In this document: in pieces, positions 19,935-29,052 of the stretch
Position numbering within the stretch: position 1 is the first letter of the stretch
Layout of the letters: every line of letters starts with the position of its first letter
Program-made: the position numbers and the translations under genes
The notes under the pieces: generated by a model
What the model saw: the letters and a program-made list of their open reading frames with translations, nothing else
What the model was told of the DNA's origin: nothing
The model's database searches: none
Assembly (NCBI RefSeq): GCF_003095395.1
Contig: NZ_QEIJ01000001.1
Location: forward strand, 186,001 to 250,000
Origin: Microbacterium sp. Gd 4-13
GTDB taxonomy: Bacteria > Actinomycetota > Actinomycetes > Actinomycetales > Microbacteriaceae
DNA length: 64,000 nucleotides
Direction of reading: 5' to 3'

Positions 19935-22900
19935 TTACGGGGCGACGGCCTCCGCGAGGATGGCCGCGGACTCGCGAGCGTGCACCTTGGGCGAACCGGT
20001 CGCGGGAGAAGCGGCCGCGGAACGCGAGATCCGGCGGATCGTGCGACCGTGCAGGTGCTTCACCAGCTCGAGAGCGATGAACGGCCAGGCGCCCTGGTTC
20101 TCGGGCTCGTCCTGCACCCACACCAGTTCGGCGTTCGGGTAGCGGTCGAGCACCGTGTTGAGCTCGGCGATCGGTGACGGGTAGAACTGCTCGAGGCGCA
20201 CCAGGGCGATCTCCGGGCGCGGGTTCTTCTCGAGCTCGCCGCGGAGGTCCCAATGGATCTTGCCCGCGTGTAGCAGGACACGGGTCACCTTCGAGGCGTC
20301 GATGCCGCGATCGTCGTCGAGCACGGGCTCGAACCTGCCAGTGGTGAAGTTCTCCACCGGGCTCGTCGCCCCGCGCAGACGAAGCATGGCCTTCGGCGTG
20401 AACACCACGAGCGGACGACGCGGCCGCTGGTACGCCTGGCGACGCAGCAGGTGGAAGTACGACGCCGGGGTCGACGGACGCGCGACGGTCATGTTGTCCT
20501 GCGCGCACAGCTGCAGATAGCGCTCGATGCGCGCCGACGAGTGATCGGGCCCCTGGCCTTCGTAGCCGTGGGGGAGCAGCAGCACGACGCTCGACTGCTG
20601 GCCCCACTTCTGGTCGGCCGACGAGATGAACTCGTCGATGACCGACTGCGCACCGTTGCCGAAGTCGCCGAACTGCGCCTCCCAGAGCACGAGCGCATCG
20701 GCCCGTTCCACGGAGTAGCCGTACTCGAACGCCATGGCCGCGTACTCGCTCAGCAGCGAGTCGTAGACCCAGAACCGTCCCTGGTTTTGGCTGAGGTTCG
20801 ACAGCGGGATCCACTCCTGCCCGTTGGCGCGGTCGTGGAGGACGGAGTGACGCTGCACGAAGGTGCCGCGGCGGGAGTCCTGACCCTCGAGGCGCACGGA
20901 CGTGCCCTCCAGGAGCAGCGAGCCGAAGGCCAGCAGTTCGCCGAAGCCCCAGTCGATGTTGCCGCTGCGGCTCATCTCGAGGCGCTTGTCGAGCAGCTGC
21001 TGCAGCTTCGTGTGGACGGTGAAGCCCTCGGGCTTGTTGACGAAGGCGTCACCGATCGACTGGACGACCTCGATCGACACACCGGTCGTCTCGGGCTCGC
21101 CCGCGACGGGTTCGTCCGAAGCATCCGGGTCGGCGATGGGCAGCGCACCGGTCTCGGCGGCATGCGTCTCGGCGAAGGCGACCTCGAGCCGACCCTGGAA
21201 GTCGGCCTTGGCCTGCTCGTACTCCTCCTGCGTGATGTCACCGCGACCGATGAGCGACTCGGTGTAGAGGCGACGCACCGACCGCTTCGCCTCGATGAGG
21301 TTCGTCATCAGGGGCTGGGTCATCGAGGGGTCGTCGCCCTCGTTGTGCCCGCGGCGGCGGTAGCAGACGAGGTCGATGACGACGTCGCGGTGGAATTCTT
21401 CGCGGTACATGAACGCGAGCTGCGCGACGCGGACGACGGCCTCGGGGTCATCGCCGTTCACGTGGAAGATCGGCGCCTGGATGGTCTTCGCCACATCGGT
21501 GGCGTAGACCGACGATCGTGCGTCGGAGGGCTGCGTGGTGAAGCCGACCTGGTTGTTGACCACGACGTGGATCGTTCCGCCGGTGCGGAATCCGCGCAAC
21601 AGCGACATCTGCAGCGTCTCGACGACGACGCCCTGTCCGGCGAACGCCGCGTCGCCGTGCACCAGGACGGGAAGCCACGAGAAGCTCCCGATCGGCTTGC
21701 GGTCCTGCTTGGCGCGGACGATGCCCTCGAGCACGCCGTCGACGGTTTCGAGGTGAGACGGGTTGGCCGCGAGGTAGACCGGCAGCTCCGTGCCCGTCTC
21801 CGTCGCGAAGGTGCCCTCGGTGCCGAGGTGGTACTTCACGTCTCCCGAGCCGCGCTCGTTTCCGAGAGCGACCGATCCCTCGAACTCGCGGAAGACCTGA
21901 CCGTAGGTCTTGCCCGCGATGTTGGTCAGCACGTTGAGGCGACCGCGGTGGGCCATGCCGATGGCTGCCCCGTCGAGACCGGCGGATGCTGCGCCCCGCA
22001 GGATCTCGTCGAGGAGGGGGATGAGCGACTCGCCGCCCTCGAGGCTGAAGCGCTTCTGTCCGACGAACTTCGTCTGCAGGAACGTCTCGAACGCCTCCGC
22101 CTCGTTGAGCTTCGACAGGATGCGCAGCTGCTCGTCGTGGCCGGGCTTGGTGTACTTGACCTCGACGTTGTTCTGGAACCACTTGCGCTGCACGGGATCC
22201 TGGATGTGCATGTACTCCAGGCCGATGGTGCGGCAGTAGGAGTCGCGGAGCACGCCGAGCACGTCGCGCAGCTTCATCACTCGCTTGCCGCCGAAGCCGG
22301 CGGTGACGAATTCGCGATCGAGGTCCCAGAAGGTCAGACCGTGCGACTCGATCTCGAGGTCGGGGTGGGTGCGCTGCACGTACTCGAGCGGGTCGATGTC
22401 GGCCATGAGGTGGCCGCGTACGCGGAACGCGTTGATGAGTTCGTGGACCCGGGCTGCCTTGTCGATGCGCTCGGACAGGTCGACGTGGATGTCCTTGCCC
22501 CAGCGGATGGGGGAGTACGGAATGCGCAGCGCCGCGAACAGGTCGTCGTAGAAGCCGCGCTCACCCGTGAGCAGCTCGTGCACGCGCTTGAGGAACTCGC
22601 CGGACCCTGCGCCCTGGATGACCCGGTGGTCGTAGGTGCTGGTGAGGGTGATCGTCTTGCCGACGGCGAGCTCGTTCAGGATCGTGTCGCTCGAACCCTG
22701 GAACTCGGCGGGGTACTCGAGGGCGCCGGCGCCGATGATGCATCCCTGCCCCTTCATGAGGCGCGGCACCGAGTGCACGGTGCCGATACCGCCGGGGTTG
22801 GTCAGCGAGAGGGTCGTGCCCTGGAAGTCGGCCGCGGTGAGCTTGTTGTTGCGCGCCCGCTTGACGAGGTCTTCGTAGGAGGAGAGGAACTCGTCGAACG

Positions 22901-23609
22901 TCAGCGTGTCGGCGCGCTTGATGCTCGGGACGAGCAGCGCACGCGTGCCGTCGGGCTTGGGGAGGTCGATCGCGATGCCGAGGTTGACGTGGGCCGGTGC
23001 GACGACCGAGGGCTTGCCGTCGACCTCCGCGTAGAACACGTTCTGGCTCGGGAACTCCTTGAGCGCCTGGACGAGCGCCCACCCGATGAGGTGCGTGAAG
23101 CTGACCTTGCCGCCGCGCGTGCGCGCCATGTGGTTGTTGATGACGATGCGGTTGTCGATCATCAGCTTCGCGGGCACGGTTCGCACGCTGGTCGCCGTCG
23201 GAACGGTCAGCGACTCGTCCATGTTGGCGGCGAGGGTCTTCGGCATACCCCGGAGCGGGGTGACCTTGTCGGCCTCCGGCTCGACCTCGGGCTTCGCCTC
23301 GACGGGCGCTGCCTTCGGCGCCTGCGCGGGGATGGGCTGCGGCTTGGCGGGCTTGGCCGTCGTGCGTGCGACCGGCGGGGCGCCGATCACCGGGATCGGA
23401 GCCGTCACGGGCTTCGGCTCGGAGGGAGCTGCTCCCGTCGGGTTCGCCTCGTCGACGACAGGGTGGTAGGCCTCGAGAACCGGCCACCAGGCCTTGTCTA
23501 CGGAATTCCGGTCGGACTTGAACTGTTCGTAGAGCTCGTCGACAAGCCATTCATTGGCGCCGAATTCGCCCTCGTTCGAAGTACCGACGCCCGTCACCTG
23601 GCTCGACAC
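19935..23609 (-). CDS. kgd: Multifunctional 2-oxoglutarate decarboxylase/dehydrogenase E1 with E2-like domain
   Basis: This 1224-residue protein combines a short E1 N-terminal helix (FGANEWLVDELYEQFKSD), an Ala/Pro linker (about 55-115), an E2-type succinyltransferase domain with TSTYDHRVIQG, and a full thiamine-diphosphate E1 region. It carries no lipoyl domain, so it must work with a separate lipoylated subunit. It feeds 2-oxoglutarate into the TCA cycle. The GTG at 23609 (VSSQVTGVG) follows AGGAAAG about a dozen bases upstream; longer in-frame sequence up to 23729 is Arg/Cys-rich and not family-like. In relatives the protein is inhibited by the FHA protein GarA. Confidence 0.95.
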   Translation of the reverse strand: MSSQVTGVGTSNEGEFGANEWLVDELYEQFKSDRNSVDKAWWPVLEAYHPVVDEANPTGAAPSEPKPVTAPIPVIGAPPVARTTAKPAKPQPIPAQAPKAAPVEAKPEVEPEADKVTPLRGMPKTLAANMDESLTVPTATSVRTVPAKLMIDNRIVINNHMARTRGGKVSFTHLIGWALVQALKEFPSQNVFYAEVDGKPSVVAPAHVNLGIAIDLPKPDGTRALLVPSIKRADTLTFDEFLSSYEDLVKRARNNKLTAADFQGTTLSLTNPGGIGTVHSVPRLMKGQGCIIGAGALEYPAEFQGSSDTILNELAVGKTITLTSTYDHRVIQGAGSGEFLKRVHELLTGERGFYDDLFAALRIPYSPIRWGKDIHVDLSERIDKAARVHELINAFRVRGHLMADIDPLEYVQRTHPDLEIESHGLTFWDLDREFVTAGFGGKRVMKLRDVLGVLRDSYCRTIGLEYMHIQDPVQRKWFQNNVEVKYTKPGHDEQLRILSKLNEAEAFETFLQTKFVGQKRFSLEGGESLIPLLDEILRGAASAGLDGAAIGMAHRGRLNVLTNIAGKTYGQVFREFEGSVALGNERGSGDVKYHLGTEGTFATETGTELPVYLAANPSHLETVDGVLEGIVRAKQDRKPIGSFSWLPVLVHGDAAFAGQGVVVETLQMSLLRGFRTGGTIHVVVNNQVGFTTQPSDARSSVYATDVAKTIQAPIFHVNGDDPEAVVRVAQLAFMYREEFHRDVVIDLVCYRRRGHNEGDDPSMTQPLMTNLIEAKRSVRRLYTESLIGRGDITQEEYEQAKADFQGRLEVAFAETHAAETGALPIADPDASDEPVAGEPETTGVSIEVVQSIGDAFVNKPEGFTVHTKLQQLLDKRLEMSRSGNIDWGFGELLAFGSLLLEGTSVRLEGQDSRRGTFVQRHSVLHDRANGQEWIPLSNLSQNQGRFWVYDSLLSEYAAMAFEYGYSVERADALVLWEAQFGDFGNGAQSVIDEFISSADQKWGQQSSVVLLLPHGYEGQGPDHSSARIERYLQLCAQDNMTVARPSTPASYFHLLRRQAYQRPRRPLVVFTPKAMLRLRGATSPVENFTTGRFEPVLDDDRGIDASKVTRVLLHAGKIHWDLRGELEKNPRPEIALVRLEQFYPSPIAELNTVLDRYPNAELVWVQDEPENQGAWPFIALELVKHLHGRTIRRISRSAAASPATGSPKVHARESAAILAEAVAP

Positions 23610-23748
23610 GGTCGATCGCCTGCTTTCCTCGATGAAGATGGAGGCGGCGCGTCGATGCTGCCTGTTGCACGCCGCCCCACAAGCGTAGCCCAGTTGACAG
23701 AGGGGTCTCCTCGGGGCGGGGCGCAACACGCGGCGGCCGACCCGCGCG

Positions 23749-23754
23749 TAGCGT
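23749..23754 (+). promoter_or_regulatory. -10 box, leaderless start of guaB1
   Basis: TAGCGT ends seven bases before the ATG at 23762; no ribosome binding site is seen. Confidence 0.55.
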
Positions 23755-23761
23755 AGGGGGC

Positions 23762-25216
23762 ATGGAGTTCTACGGAGAGCGGCCCGAGGTCGATCTGACC
23801 TATTCCGACGTGTTTCTCGTTCCGCGCCGTTCGGCGGTCACGAGCCGGCTCGACGTCGACCTCTCGCCCGGTGACGGATCCGGCGCGCGCATCCCGCTGG
23901 TCTCGGCGAACATGAACTCCGTCACCGGTCGACGACTCGCCGCCACCCTCGCCCGCAGGGGCGGGCTCGGAGTGCTGCCGCAGGATCTTCCGCTGCAGGA
24001 TCTCGACGCCGCCATCCGATGGGTGAAGGCCCAGCCGGTGCGGTGGGACAGCGCCCTCGTCCTCCCGCCCGATGCGACGGTCGCCGACGCCGCGCGCCTC
24101 CTGCCGCCGACGCAGGGGCACGGAATCGTCGTGGCCGAGAACGCCGAGCGGGTGCACATCGACGATGTGGTGGGCACGGTCTCTGCCACCCGGCTGGGCA
24201 CGGCCCTGCCCGACGCGCGATTGGGCGACCTCGTGCGGGGACGCCCGCCGGCGATCGACGCCCACGACGTGGAGACCGCGCGGCACGCCTTCGACCTCAT
24301 CGTGGCCGCCGACGCCGATACGGTCTGCGTGCTCGAGCACGGATATCTCGTCGGCACGCTGTCGCGGCGCAGCGCCCTCCGCTCCACGCTCTACGCCCCG
24401 GCCGTCGACGCCTCCGGGCGTCTGATCGTCGCCGCCGCGGTGGGCATCAACGGCGACGCCGCGGCCAAGGCGCGCGCTCTCGCCGCGGCCGGCGTCGACG
24501 TGCTCGTGCTCGACACCGCACACGGGCACCAGGACGGGATGCTGCGCGCCCTGCGCGAGGTGGCGTCGCTCGGGCTCGGACTGCCGATCGTCGCGGGGAA
24601 CATCGTCACCGCCGACGGCGTGGACGACCTGGTCGACGCCGGTGCGACGGTCCTCAAGGTCGGGGTCGGGCCGGGGGCGATGTGCACCACGCGCATGATG
24701 ACGGCCGTCGGGCGTCCGCAGTTCTCGGCCGTGCTCGAGACCGCCGAGGCCGCTCGCGCGCGCGGCGCGCACGTCTGGGCCGACGGGGGAGTGCGCTACC
24801 CGCGCGACGTCGCCCTCGCACTCGCGGCGGGCGCCGCATCCGTCATGATCGGCTCGTGGTTCGCGGGCACCATCGAGGCGCCCGGCGAGCTGCTGACCGA
24901 CGCCGACGGGCGCATCTACAAGGAGTCCTGGGGCATGGCCTCGACCAAGGCCGTCCATGAGCGGTTCGGGCGCCTCGACCCGTACGAGCTGGCGCGAAAG
25001 GAGCTGTTCGCCGAGGGCATCTCGTCGTCGCGCATCTACCTCGACCCGCTTCGTCCGGGCCTGGAAGACCTGCTCGACATGATCACCTCGGGCGTGCGCT
25101 CGTCGTTCACCTACGCCGGCGCGGCCACCGTGGCCGAGTTCCGCGACCGGGCCCGCGTCGGCCTGCAGTCGGCCGCCGGCTACGAGGAGGGCAAGGCGCT
25201 CCCCGTCTCCTGGTGA
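23762..25216 (+). CDS. guaB1: GuaB1, IMP dehydrogenase-like protein with CBS domains (probable GMP reductase)
   Basis: The 484-residue product is an IMPDH/GMPR TIM barrel with the catalytic cysteine C308 in VGVGPGAMCTTR and AGNIVTADG before it, interrupted by a CBS-like pair at about 95-210. It belongs to the GuaB1 group, a member of which in mycobacteria acts as a GMP reductase in purine salvage; a biosynthetic IMP dehydrogenase would be encoded elsewhere. The gene is monocistronic and leaderless, divergent from kgd. A structured terminator follows. Confidence 0.92.
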   Translation: MEFYGERPEVDLTYSDVFLVPRRSAVTSRLDVDLSPGDGSGARIPLVSANMNSVTGRRLAATLARRGGLGVLPQDLPLQDLDAAIRWVKAQPVRWDSALVLPPDATVADAARLLPPTQGHGIVVAENAERVHIDDVVGTVSATRLGTALPDARLGDLVRGRPPAIDAHDVETARHAFDLIVAADADTVCVLEHGYLVGTLSRRSALRSTLYAPAVDASGRLIVAAAVGINGDAAAKARALAAAGVDVLVLDTAHGHQDGMLRALREVASLGLGLPIVAGNIVTADGVDDLVDAGATVLKVGVGPGAMCTTRMMTAVGRPQFSAVLETAEAARARGAHVWADGGVRYPRDVALALAAGAASVMIGSWFAGTIEAPGELLTDADGRIYKESWGMASTKAVHERFGRLDPYELARKELFAEGISSSRIYLDPLRPGLEDLLDMITSGVRSSFTYAGAATVAEFRDRARVGLQSAAGYEEGKALPVSW

Positions 25217-25266
25217 CCCCCACCGCTGCCCCTGCCGCTGCCGGGTGCACCCCCGCATCGGTATGT

Positions 25267-25291
25267 GCCGGATTGTGGCGCATTCCTGCAA
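25267..25291 (+). repeat. Dispersed 25-bp element, copy 1
   Basis: GCCGGA..TG.GGCGCATTCCTGCAA matches the copy at 29090 in 20 of 25 positions. It runs into the left arm of the adjacent hairpin. Confidence 0.6.
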
Positions 25292-25325
25292 CTGACGCCA
25301 GCGATTCGTAGCGTCAGAAGCAGGA
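25284..25325. terminator. Imperfect terminator hairpin between guaB1 and the AbiEi-like gene
   Basis: Stems of six and seven pairs (25284-25289/25320-25325 and 25292-25298/25311-25317) are separated by an AA/AA internal loop and close on a 12-base loop holding GCGATTCGT. The sequence is related to the hairpin at 29053. Confidence 0.65.
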
Positions 25326-25341
25326 TGCTGTCGCAGTCGCC

Positions 25342-26301
25342 CTAATAGCCGGGGCGACGCATCGAGGTGGGAAGGCCCGCGGCGGTGAGAATGTCCCAGA
25401 GGGCGCGGGGGGAGTCGAGGGCGCTGACGCGCCACCTCGCCACGCGATGGACGAGCCGTCGCAGCTCGTCCTCACGGTCCTTCTCGTCGGAGAGCACCTG
25501 CGAGGGCGAGCGGCCCGCCCGCATCCGTTCGTCGAGGTACTTCGTGAGGCCGTCGAGCTCGCCGATCACGCGCCACTTCGGCCACCAGAAGTCGGAGTAG
25601 GCGACTCCTCCGCCGGGTAGGTCGAATCGCTGCTGCAGCTCGGGGGCGGGGAACCCCAGGGTGTGGATCAAGACCCGGCTCTGCGATTCCCGCACGTTCG
25701 CCGCCCGCGCATCGGCGAACCGCGCGACGCGATCGACACGCACGTTGCCGCGCCCGATGAACGCGTGAACGGCATCCCCCAGCTCGTCGGCGCTCAGGAG
25801 TGCGCCGCCGATCCGGCGTTCCCAGAGTGCCTGGTCTGCCGCGGCGACCCCGATCGTGAACGGGTGGGAGGCCGCGATGTCGACGACCGTCTGAGCGGGC
25901 GTCGTCACGAAGTGGTCGCCCCACGCAACGATGCCGTCCACCGGAACGCGCCGTGAATGCCGCACGATGAGACCGGTCGATCGGCCACCGCCGGAGTCGT
26001 CGACGGCGACGTCGACGCGGCCGGGCCACGGGCCGAGGGTGTCTATCGACCAGAGCGCAGCTGCGGCGTGACGGACGAATACTGCGCCGGGCTGGAGGCG
26101 TGCGGCGGCTTCCCAGACCCGCTGCGCGTGCTTTCGCAGTGGGTCGGCCGCGTCCCACGCATCCCTCCATGCGTACGAGCCGGGGGCGATCCGCACGGCT
26201 TCGCCGCTGTCCACGATGCGGCGGAGTCGGCGCTCGTTCACCTCCGCATGTTCGCGCCGCCGGAAGACGGCGGAGATGGGCGGGTGGTCCATCCATGTCA
26301 T
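25342..26301 (-). CDS. AbiEi-like protein (type IV antitoxin family), no toxin partner seen
   Basis: The 319-residue product has an N-terminal winged-helix-like part (FRRREHAEVNERRLRRIVDSGEAVRIAPGSYA) as in AbiEi antitoxins, a central domain, and a C-terminal segment with YSDFWWPKWRVIGELDGLTKYLD that resembles the Vsr/DUF559 nuclease-like core (E..DG..KY). Such proteins are common in Microbacteriaceae and often lack an AbiEii toxin; none is visible here. The role, defence or otherwise, is not known. Starts at 26328, 26301 and 26292 are possible; 26301 is taken because CACGCT lies six bases upstream. Confidence 0.65.
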   Translation of the reverse strand: MTWMDHPPISAVFRRREHAEVNERRLRRIVDSGEAVRIAPGSYAWRDAWDAADPLRKHAQRVWEAAARLQPGAVFVRHAAAALWSIDTLGPWPGRVDVAVDDSGGGRSTGLIVRHSRRVPVDGIVAWGDHFVTTPAQTVVDIAASHPFTIGVAAADQALWERRIGGALLSADELGDAVHAFIGRGNVRVDRVARFADARAANVRESQSRVLIHTLGFPAPELQQRFDLPGGGVAYSDFWWPKWRVIGELDGLTKYLDERMRAGRSPSQVLSDEKDREDELRRLVHRVARWRVSALDSPRALWDILTAAGLPTSMRRPGY

Positions 26302-26462
26302 CCGTCGAGCGTGGTGCAGCCGCAGCATCCGCCCGTCAGATACAGCGGGGGTGCGGACAGACGGCGCCGCGCCGACGCCTGTGGAGGAGAGCACGCGGTG
26401 GGTCTTCGCATACGACTGCGCCATTGTCCGGCGAATGACGGTGCGAACCTGCGGTATCACTC

Positions 26463-26487
26463 GCCGGAACGAGCCACATTCCGGCAA
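26463..26487 (+). repeat. Dispersed 25-bp element, copy 2
   Basis: GCCGGAACGAGCCACATTCC is the first part of this copy; GGCAA completes it. Outer bases GCCGGAA and TTCCGGC form a seven-pair hairpin. The stretch 26463-26491 agrees with 29090-29118 in 23 of 29 positions. Confidence 0.6.
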
Positions 26488-26531
26488 GGGACAGATCCCG
26501 AGAAGACCCTCCGGGCCAGGAATGCTCGGGA

Positions 26532-26537
26532 TAGAAT
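26532..26537 (+). promoter_or_regulatory. -10 box of the CNNM operon leader
   Basis: TAGAAT ends nine bases before the ATG of the predicted leader peptide at 26547, so the mRNA would start within a base or two of it. Confidence 0.5.
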
Positions 26538-26546
26538 GGCGGGACG

Positions 26547-26618
26547 ATGGACGACCCTCCCAGTTGTAGATCCTTGCCCCACTGTCCTCTCTCCGCCCCG
26601 AGCGGAGGTGGTGCGTGA
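26547..26618 (+). CDS. Predicted 23-residue leader peptide, coupled to the CNNM gene
   Basis: ATG at 26547 opens a 23-codon frame (starts MDDPPSCRSL, ends APSGGGA) whose TGA overlaps the CNNM start as TGATG at 26616-26620. It contains two TGT cysteine codons, an AGA arginine and a TTG leucine, all rare in this genome. A promoter -10 nine bases upstream would make it nearly leaderless. The Shine-Dalgarno sequence of the next gene is buried in a hairpin inside this frame, so translation of the peptide would open it. There is no homology evidence; it is predicted from context only. Confidence 0.5.
   Translation: MDDPPSCRSLPHCPLSAPSGGGA
26591..26607 (+). promoter_or_regulatory. Hairpin hiding the CNNM ribosome binding site
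   Basis: CTCCGC (26591-26596) pairs with GCGGAG (26602-26607) around CCCGA, covering most of the GGAGG (26604-26608) that serves the ATG at 26618. Confidence 0.6.
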
Positions 26619-27961
26619 TGGAATTCGTCATGCTGGGCGTGGGGCTTGTGCTCACGGTCGGAACGGGTCTGTTCGTTGCGAGCGAGTTCGCGCTGGTCAA
26701 TCTGGATCGCGCCGATCTCGAGAAGCGACAGGATGCGGGTGAGTCGCGACTGTCGTTGACGATCGCGGCTCTGCGCATCACCTCGACCCACCTCTCGAGC
26801 GCGCAGCTGGGTATCACGCTGACGACGCTGCTGACCGGTTACACGATGGAGCCGGCCATCTCAAGTCTGGTGCGCCCGATCTTCTCCTCGTGGGGATGGC
26901 CCGACGGATTCGTCACGCCGTTCTCGGCGATCCTCGGCGTGTCGGTCGCGACCGTCCTGTCGATGATCCTGGGCGAGCTCGTGCCGAAGAACTTCGCCCT
27001 CGCGATCCCGCGGCAGACGGCGAAGCTCGTCATCCCCTTCCAGGTCGCGTTCACCGCCGTCTTCCGTCCCGCGATCGCGGTGCTCAACGGCAGCGCGAAC
27101 GGCATCCTCCGGGCGATGGGCGTGGAGCCGAAGGAGGAGCTCTCGGGCGCCCGCACGGCCGAGGAGCTCTCGAGCCTCGTACGCCGCTCGGCGAGCGCGG
27201 GGATGCTCGAGGAAGACACCGCGTCGCTGCTCGACCGGAGCCTGACGTTCGCGCGGCTGAGCGCCGCCGACGTGATGACGCCGCGTCCGAGCGTGCACGC
27301 CCTGTCGGCGGACGACTCCGCCGACGACGTGGTGCAGCTGGCCCGACGCACCGGGCACAGTCGGTTCCCCGTCTACCAGGACTCGATGGACGACATCGTC
27401 GGCATTGTGCACCTGAAGGCCGCGATCGGCGTTCCGCGCGACCGCCGGGCCGACGTTCCCGCCGCGGCACTGGCGACCGAGCCGCTGCGCGTTCCCGAGA
27501 CCGTGCACCTCGACGCACTCGTGGCCGAGCTGCGTGCCCGGGGGTATCAGATGGCCGTCGTCGTCGACGAGTACGGCGGCACCGCCGGCGTCGTCACCCT
27601 CGAAGACCTCGTCGAGGAGATCGTGGGCGAGGTGCTCGACGAGCACGACCGCTCGCGCGCCGGCGTGGTGCGCACCGGGGGGTCGATCAACATTCCGGGC
27701 GACCTGAGACCCGACGAGGTGCTCGACCGCGCGGGCGTCCGCGTTCCCGAGGGTGACGTCTACGACACCGTGGGTGGGTTCATGATGGCCGAGCTCGAAC
27801 GCATCCCGGTCGTCGGCGACAGCGTGCCCGTCGAGGACGGCACTCTCACCGTCATCCGGATGGACGGCCGCCGCATCGACCGCGTGGCGTTCACCCCGAA
27901 GCCCGTGGAGGAGAACGTCGGCGACCTCGTGCGCGCCGCGAAAGGGGGTGACCAACGATGA
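26618..27961 (+). CDS. CNNM/CorC-type membrane protein with CBS domains (hemolysin family), first of pair
   Basis: The 447-residue product has a DUF21/CNNM membrane domain (about 1-190; four hydrophobic segments, with SEFALVNL and GELVPKNFALAIPRQTA), a CBS pair (about 215-340; DVMTPRPSVHAL, YGGTAGVVTLEDLVEEIVGE) and a C-terminal CorC_HlyC domain. Members are linked to magnesium or cobalt export and metal resistance. The ATG at 26618 is favoured by the GGAGG and the TGATG coupling to the leader peptide; GTG 26615 is possible. It overlaps the second CNNM gene by ATGA. The two probably form a heteromer. Confidence 0.92.
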   Translation: MEFVMLGVGLVLTVGTGLFVASEFALVNLDRADLEKRQDAGESRLSLTIAALRITSTHLSSAQLGITLTTLLTGYTMEPAISSLVRPIFSSWGWPDGFVTPFSAILGVSVATVLSMILGELVPKNFALAIPRQTAKLVIPFQVAFTAVFRPAIAVLNGSANGILRAMGVEPKEELSGARTAEELSSLVRRSASAGMLEEDTASLLDRSLTFARLSAADVMTPRPSVHALSADDSADDVVQLARRTGHSRFPVYQDSMDDIVGIVHLKAAIGVPRDRRADVPAAALATEPLRVPETVHLDALVAELRARGYQMAVVVDEYGGTAGVVTLEDLVEEIVGEVLDEHDRSRAGVVRTGGSINIPGDLRPDEVLDRAGVRVPEGDVYDTVGGFMMAELERIPVVGDSVPVEDGTLTVIRMDGRRIDRVAFTPKPVEENVGDLVRAAKGGDQR

Positions 27962-29013
27962 ACGATTGGGCAGGAATCGCCTGGCTCGTCGTGCTTCTGG
28001 TCGCCAACGCCTTCTTCGTCGGTGCCGAATTCGCCGTCATCTCGGCCCGTCGCTCGCAGATCGAACCGCTGGCGGAGCGCGGATCGCGCGCCGCCAAGAC
28101 CGCGCTGTGGGCGATGGAGCACGCTACTCTCATGCTCGCGACCTGCCAGCTGGGCATCACGATCTGCTCGCTGCTGATCCTGAACGTGTCGGAGCCGGCC
28201 ATCCACCACCTGCTGGCCGAACCTCTGGGTCTGACCGGCATGGGCGAGGTCGCCGTTGACGTGACCGCGTTCGTCGTCGCCCTGCTGATCGTGTCGTATC
28301 TGCACGTCGTGTTCGGTGAGATGGTGCCGAAGAACCTGGCGTTCTCGTTGCCCGACCGGGCCGTGTTGATGCTGGCGCCGCCGCTGGTGGCGGTGTCGAA
28401 GGTCTTCCGCCCGATCATCGTCACGCTGAACTGGATCGCCAACCACGTGCTGCGCCTGTTCCGTGTCGAGCCCAAGGACGAGGCAGCATCCACCTTCACC
28501 CTCGATGAGGTCGCGACGATCGTGAACCAGTCGCGCCGAGAGGGCGTGCTCGACGACCTGGCCGGCACGGTGGCGGCGGTCGTGGAGTTCACCGACAAGA
28601 AGAGTCGCGACGTGGCGGTGCCGCTGGCCGACCTGGTGACCCTCCCCGAGACGACCACGCCCGACGAGATCGAGCGGGCCGTCGCCAAGCACGGGTACTC
28701 GCGCTACGTGATCGTGGATGCCGAGAACATGCCGGTCGGCTACGTGCACCTGAAAGACGTGCTGCGCGCCGCGGAGGTGGAGGGAGCGGTGACCGACGTC
28801 GCCCGTCCGCTGCCGTCGAAGCGGATCCACCACATGGTTCCGGTGATGGAGTCGACCGACCTCGAAGACGCCCTCGCGCTCATGCGGCGCGCGGGCCGCC
28901 ACCTCGCTCAGGTGCGCAACGAATCGGGCGAGACGACGGCGGTGCTGTTCCTGGAAGACATCATCGAAGAGCTCGTCGGCGAGGTGCAGGACGCCACCGC
29001 GCGTCGACGCTGA
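27958..29013 (+). CDS. CNNM-type membrane protein with CBS domains, second of pair
   Basis: The 351-residue product repeats the CNNM plan: membrane domain with VGAEFAVISARRSQ, TCQLGITICSLLI and VFGEMVPKNLAFSLPDRA, then a CBS pair (about 200-345). It lacks the C-terminal CorC_HlyC domain present in its upstream partner and is about 95 residues shorter. Its ATG overlaps the stop of the first gene, so both are made from one mRNA. Paired long and short CNNM genes are common in actinobacteria. Confidence 0.92.
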   Translation: MNDWAGIAWLVVLLVANAFFVGAEFAVISARRSQIEPLAERGSRAAKTALWAMEHATLMLATCQLGITICSLLILNVSEPAIHHLLAEPLGLTGMGEVAVDVTAFVVALLIVSYLHVVFGEMVPKNLAFSLPDRAVLMLAPPLVAVSKVFRPIIVTLNWIANHVLRLFRVEPKDEAASTFTLDEVATIVNQSRREGVLDDLAGTVAAVVEFTDKKSRDVAVPLADLVTLPETTTPDEIERAVAKHGYSRYVIVDAENMPVGYVHLKDVLRAAEVEGAVTDVARPLPSKRIHHMVPVMESTDLEDALALMRRAGRHLAQVRNESGETTAVLFLEDIIEELVGEVQDATARRR

Positions 29014-29052
29014 GGCGACGCGCGGTGGCGCGATTCGCGTGATCGCCACACC

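Larger units (their letters stand above)
26302..26546. other. Non-coding stretch upstream of the CNNM operon
   Basis: The gap between the AbiEi-like gene and the CNNM operon holds one nonamer copy (GCAGCATCC, 26322-26330), the second copy of the 25-bp dispersed element (26463-26487), and the promoter of the leader peptide (TAGAAT, 26532-26537). I see no tRNA and no known riboswitch; it does not resemble an M-box. Confidence 0.5.

Noticed and set aside
20451..23756. Long open frame on the plus strand opposite kgd (1101 codons)
   Set aside because: Shadow frame with Arg/Val/Leu repeats typical of antisense to a high-G+C gene; no recognisable domain or start site.
26302..26617. M-box or manganese riboswitch before the CNNM operon
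   Set aside because: No conserved core is visible; the leader is only about 75 bases and is better explained by the small reading frame and one hairpin.
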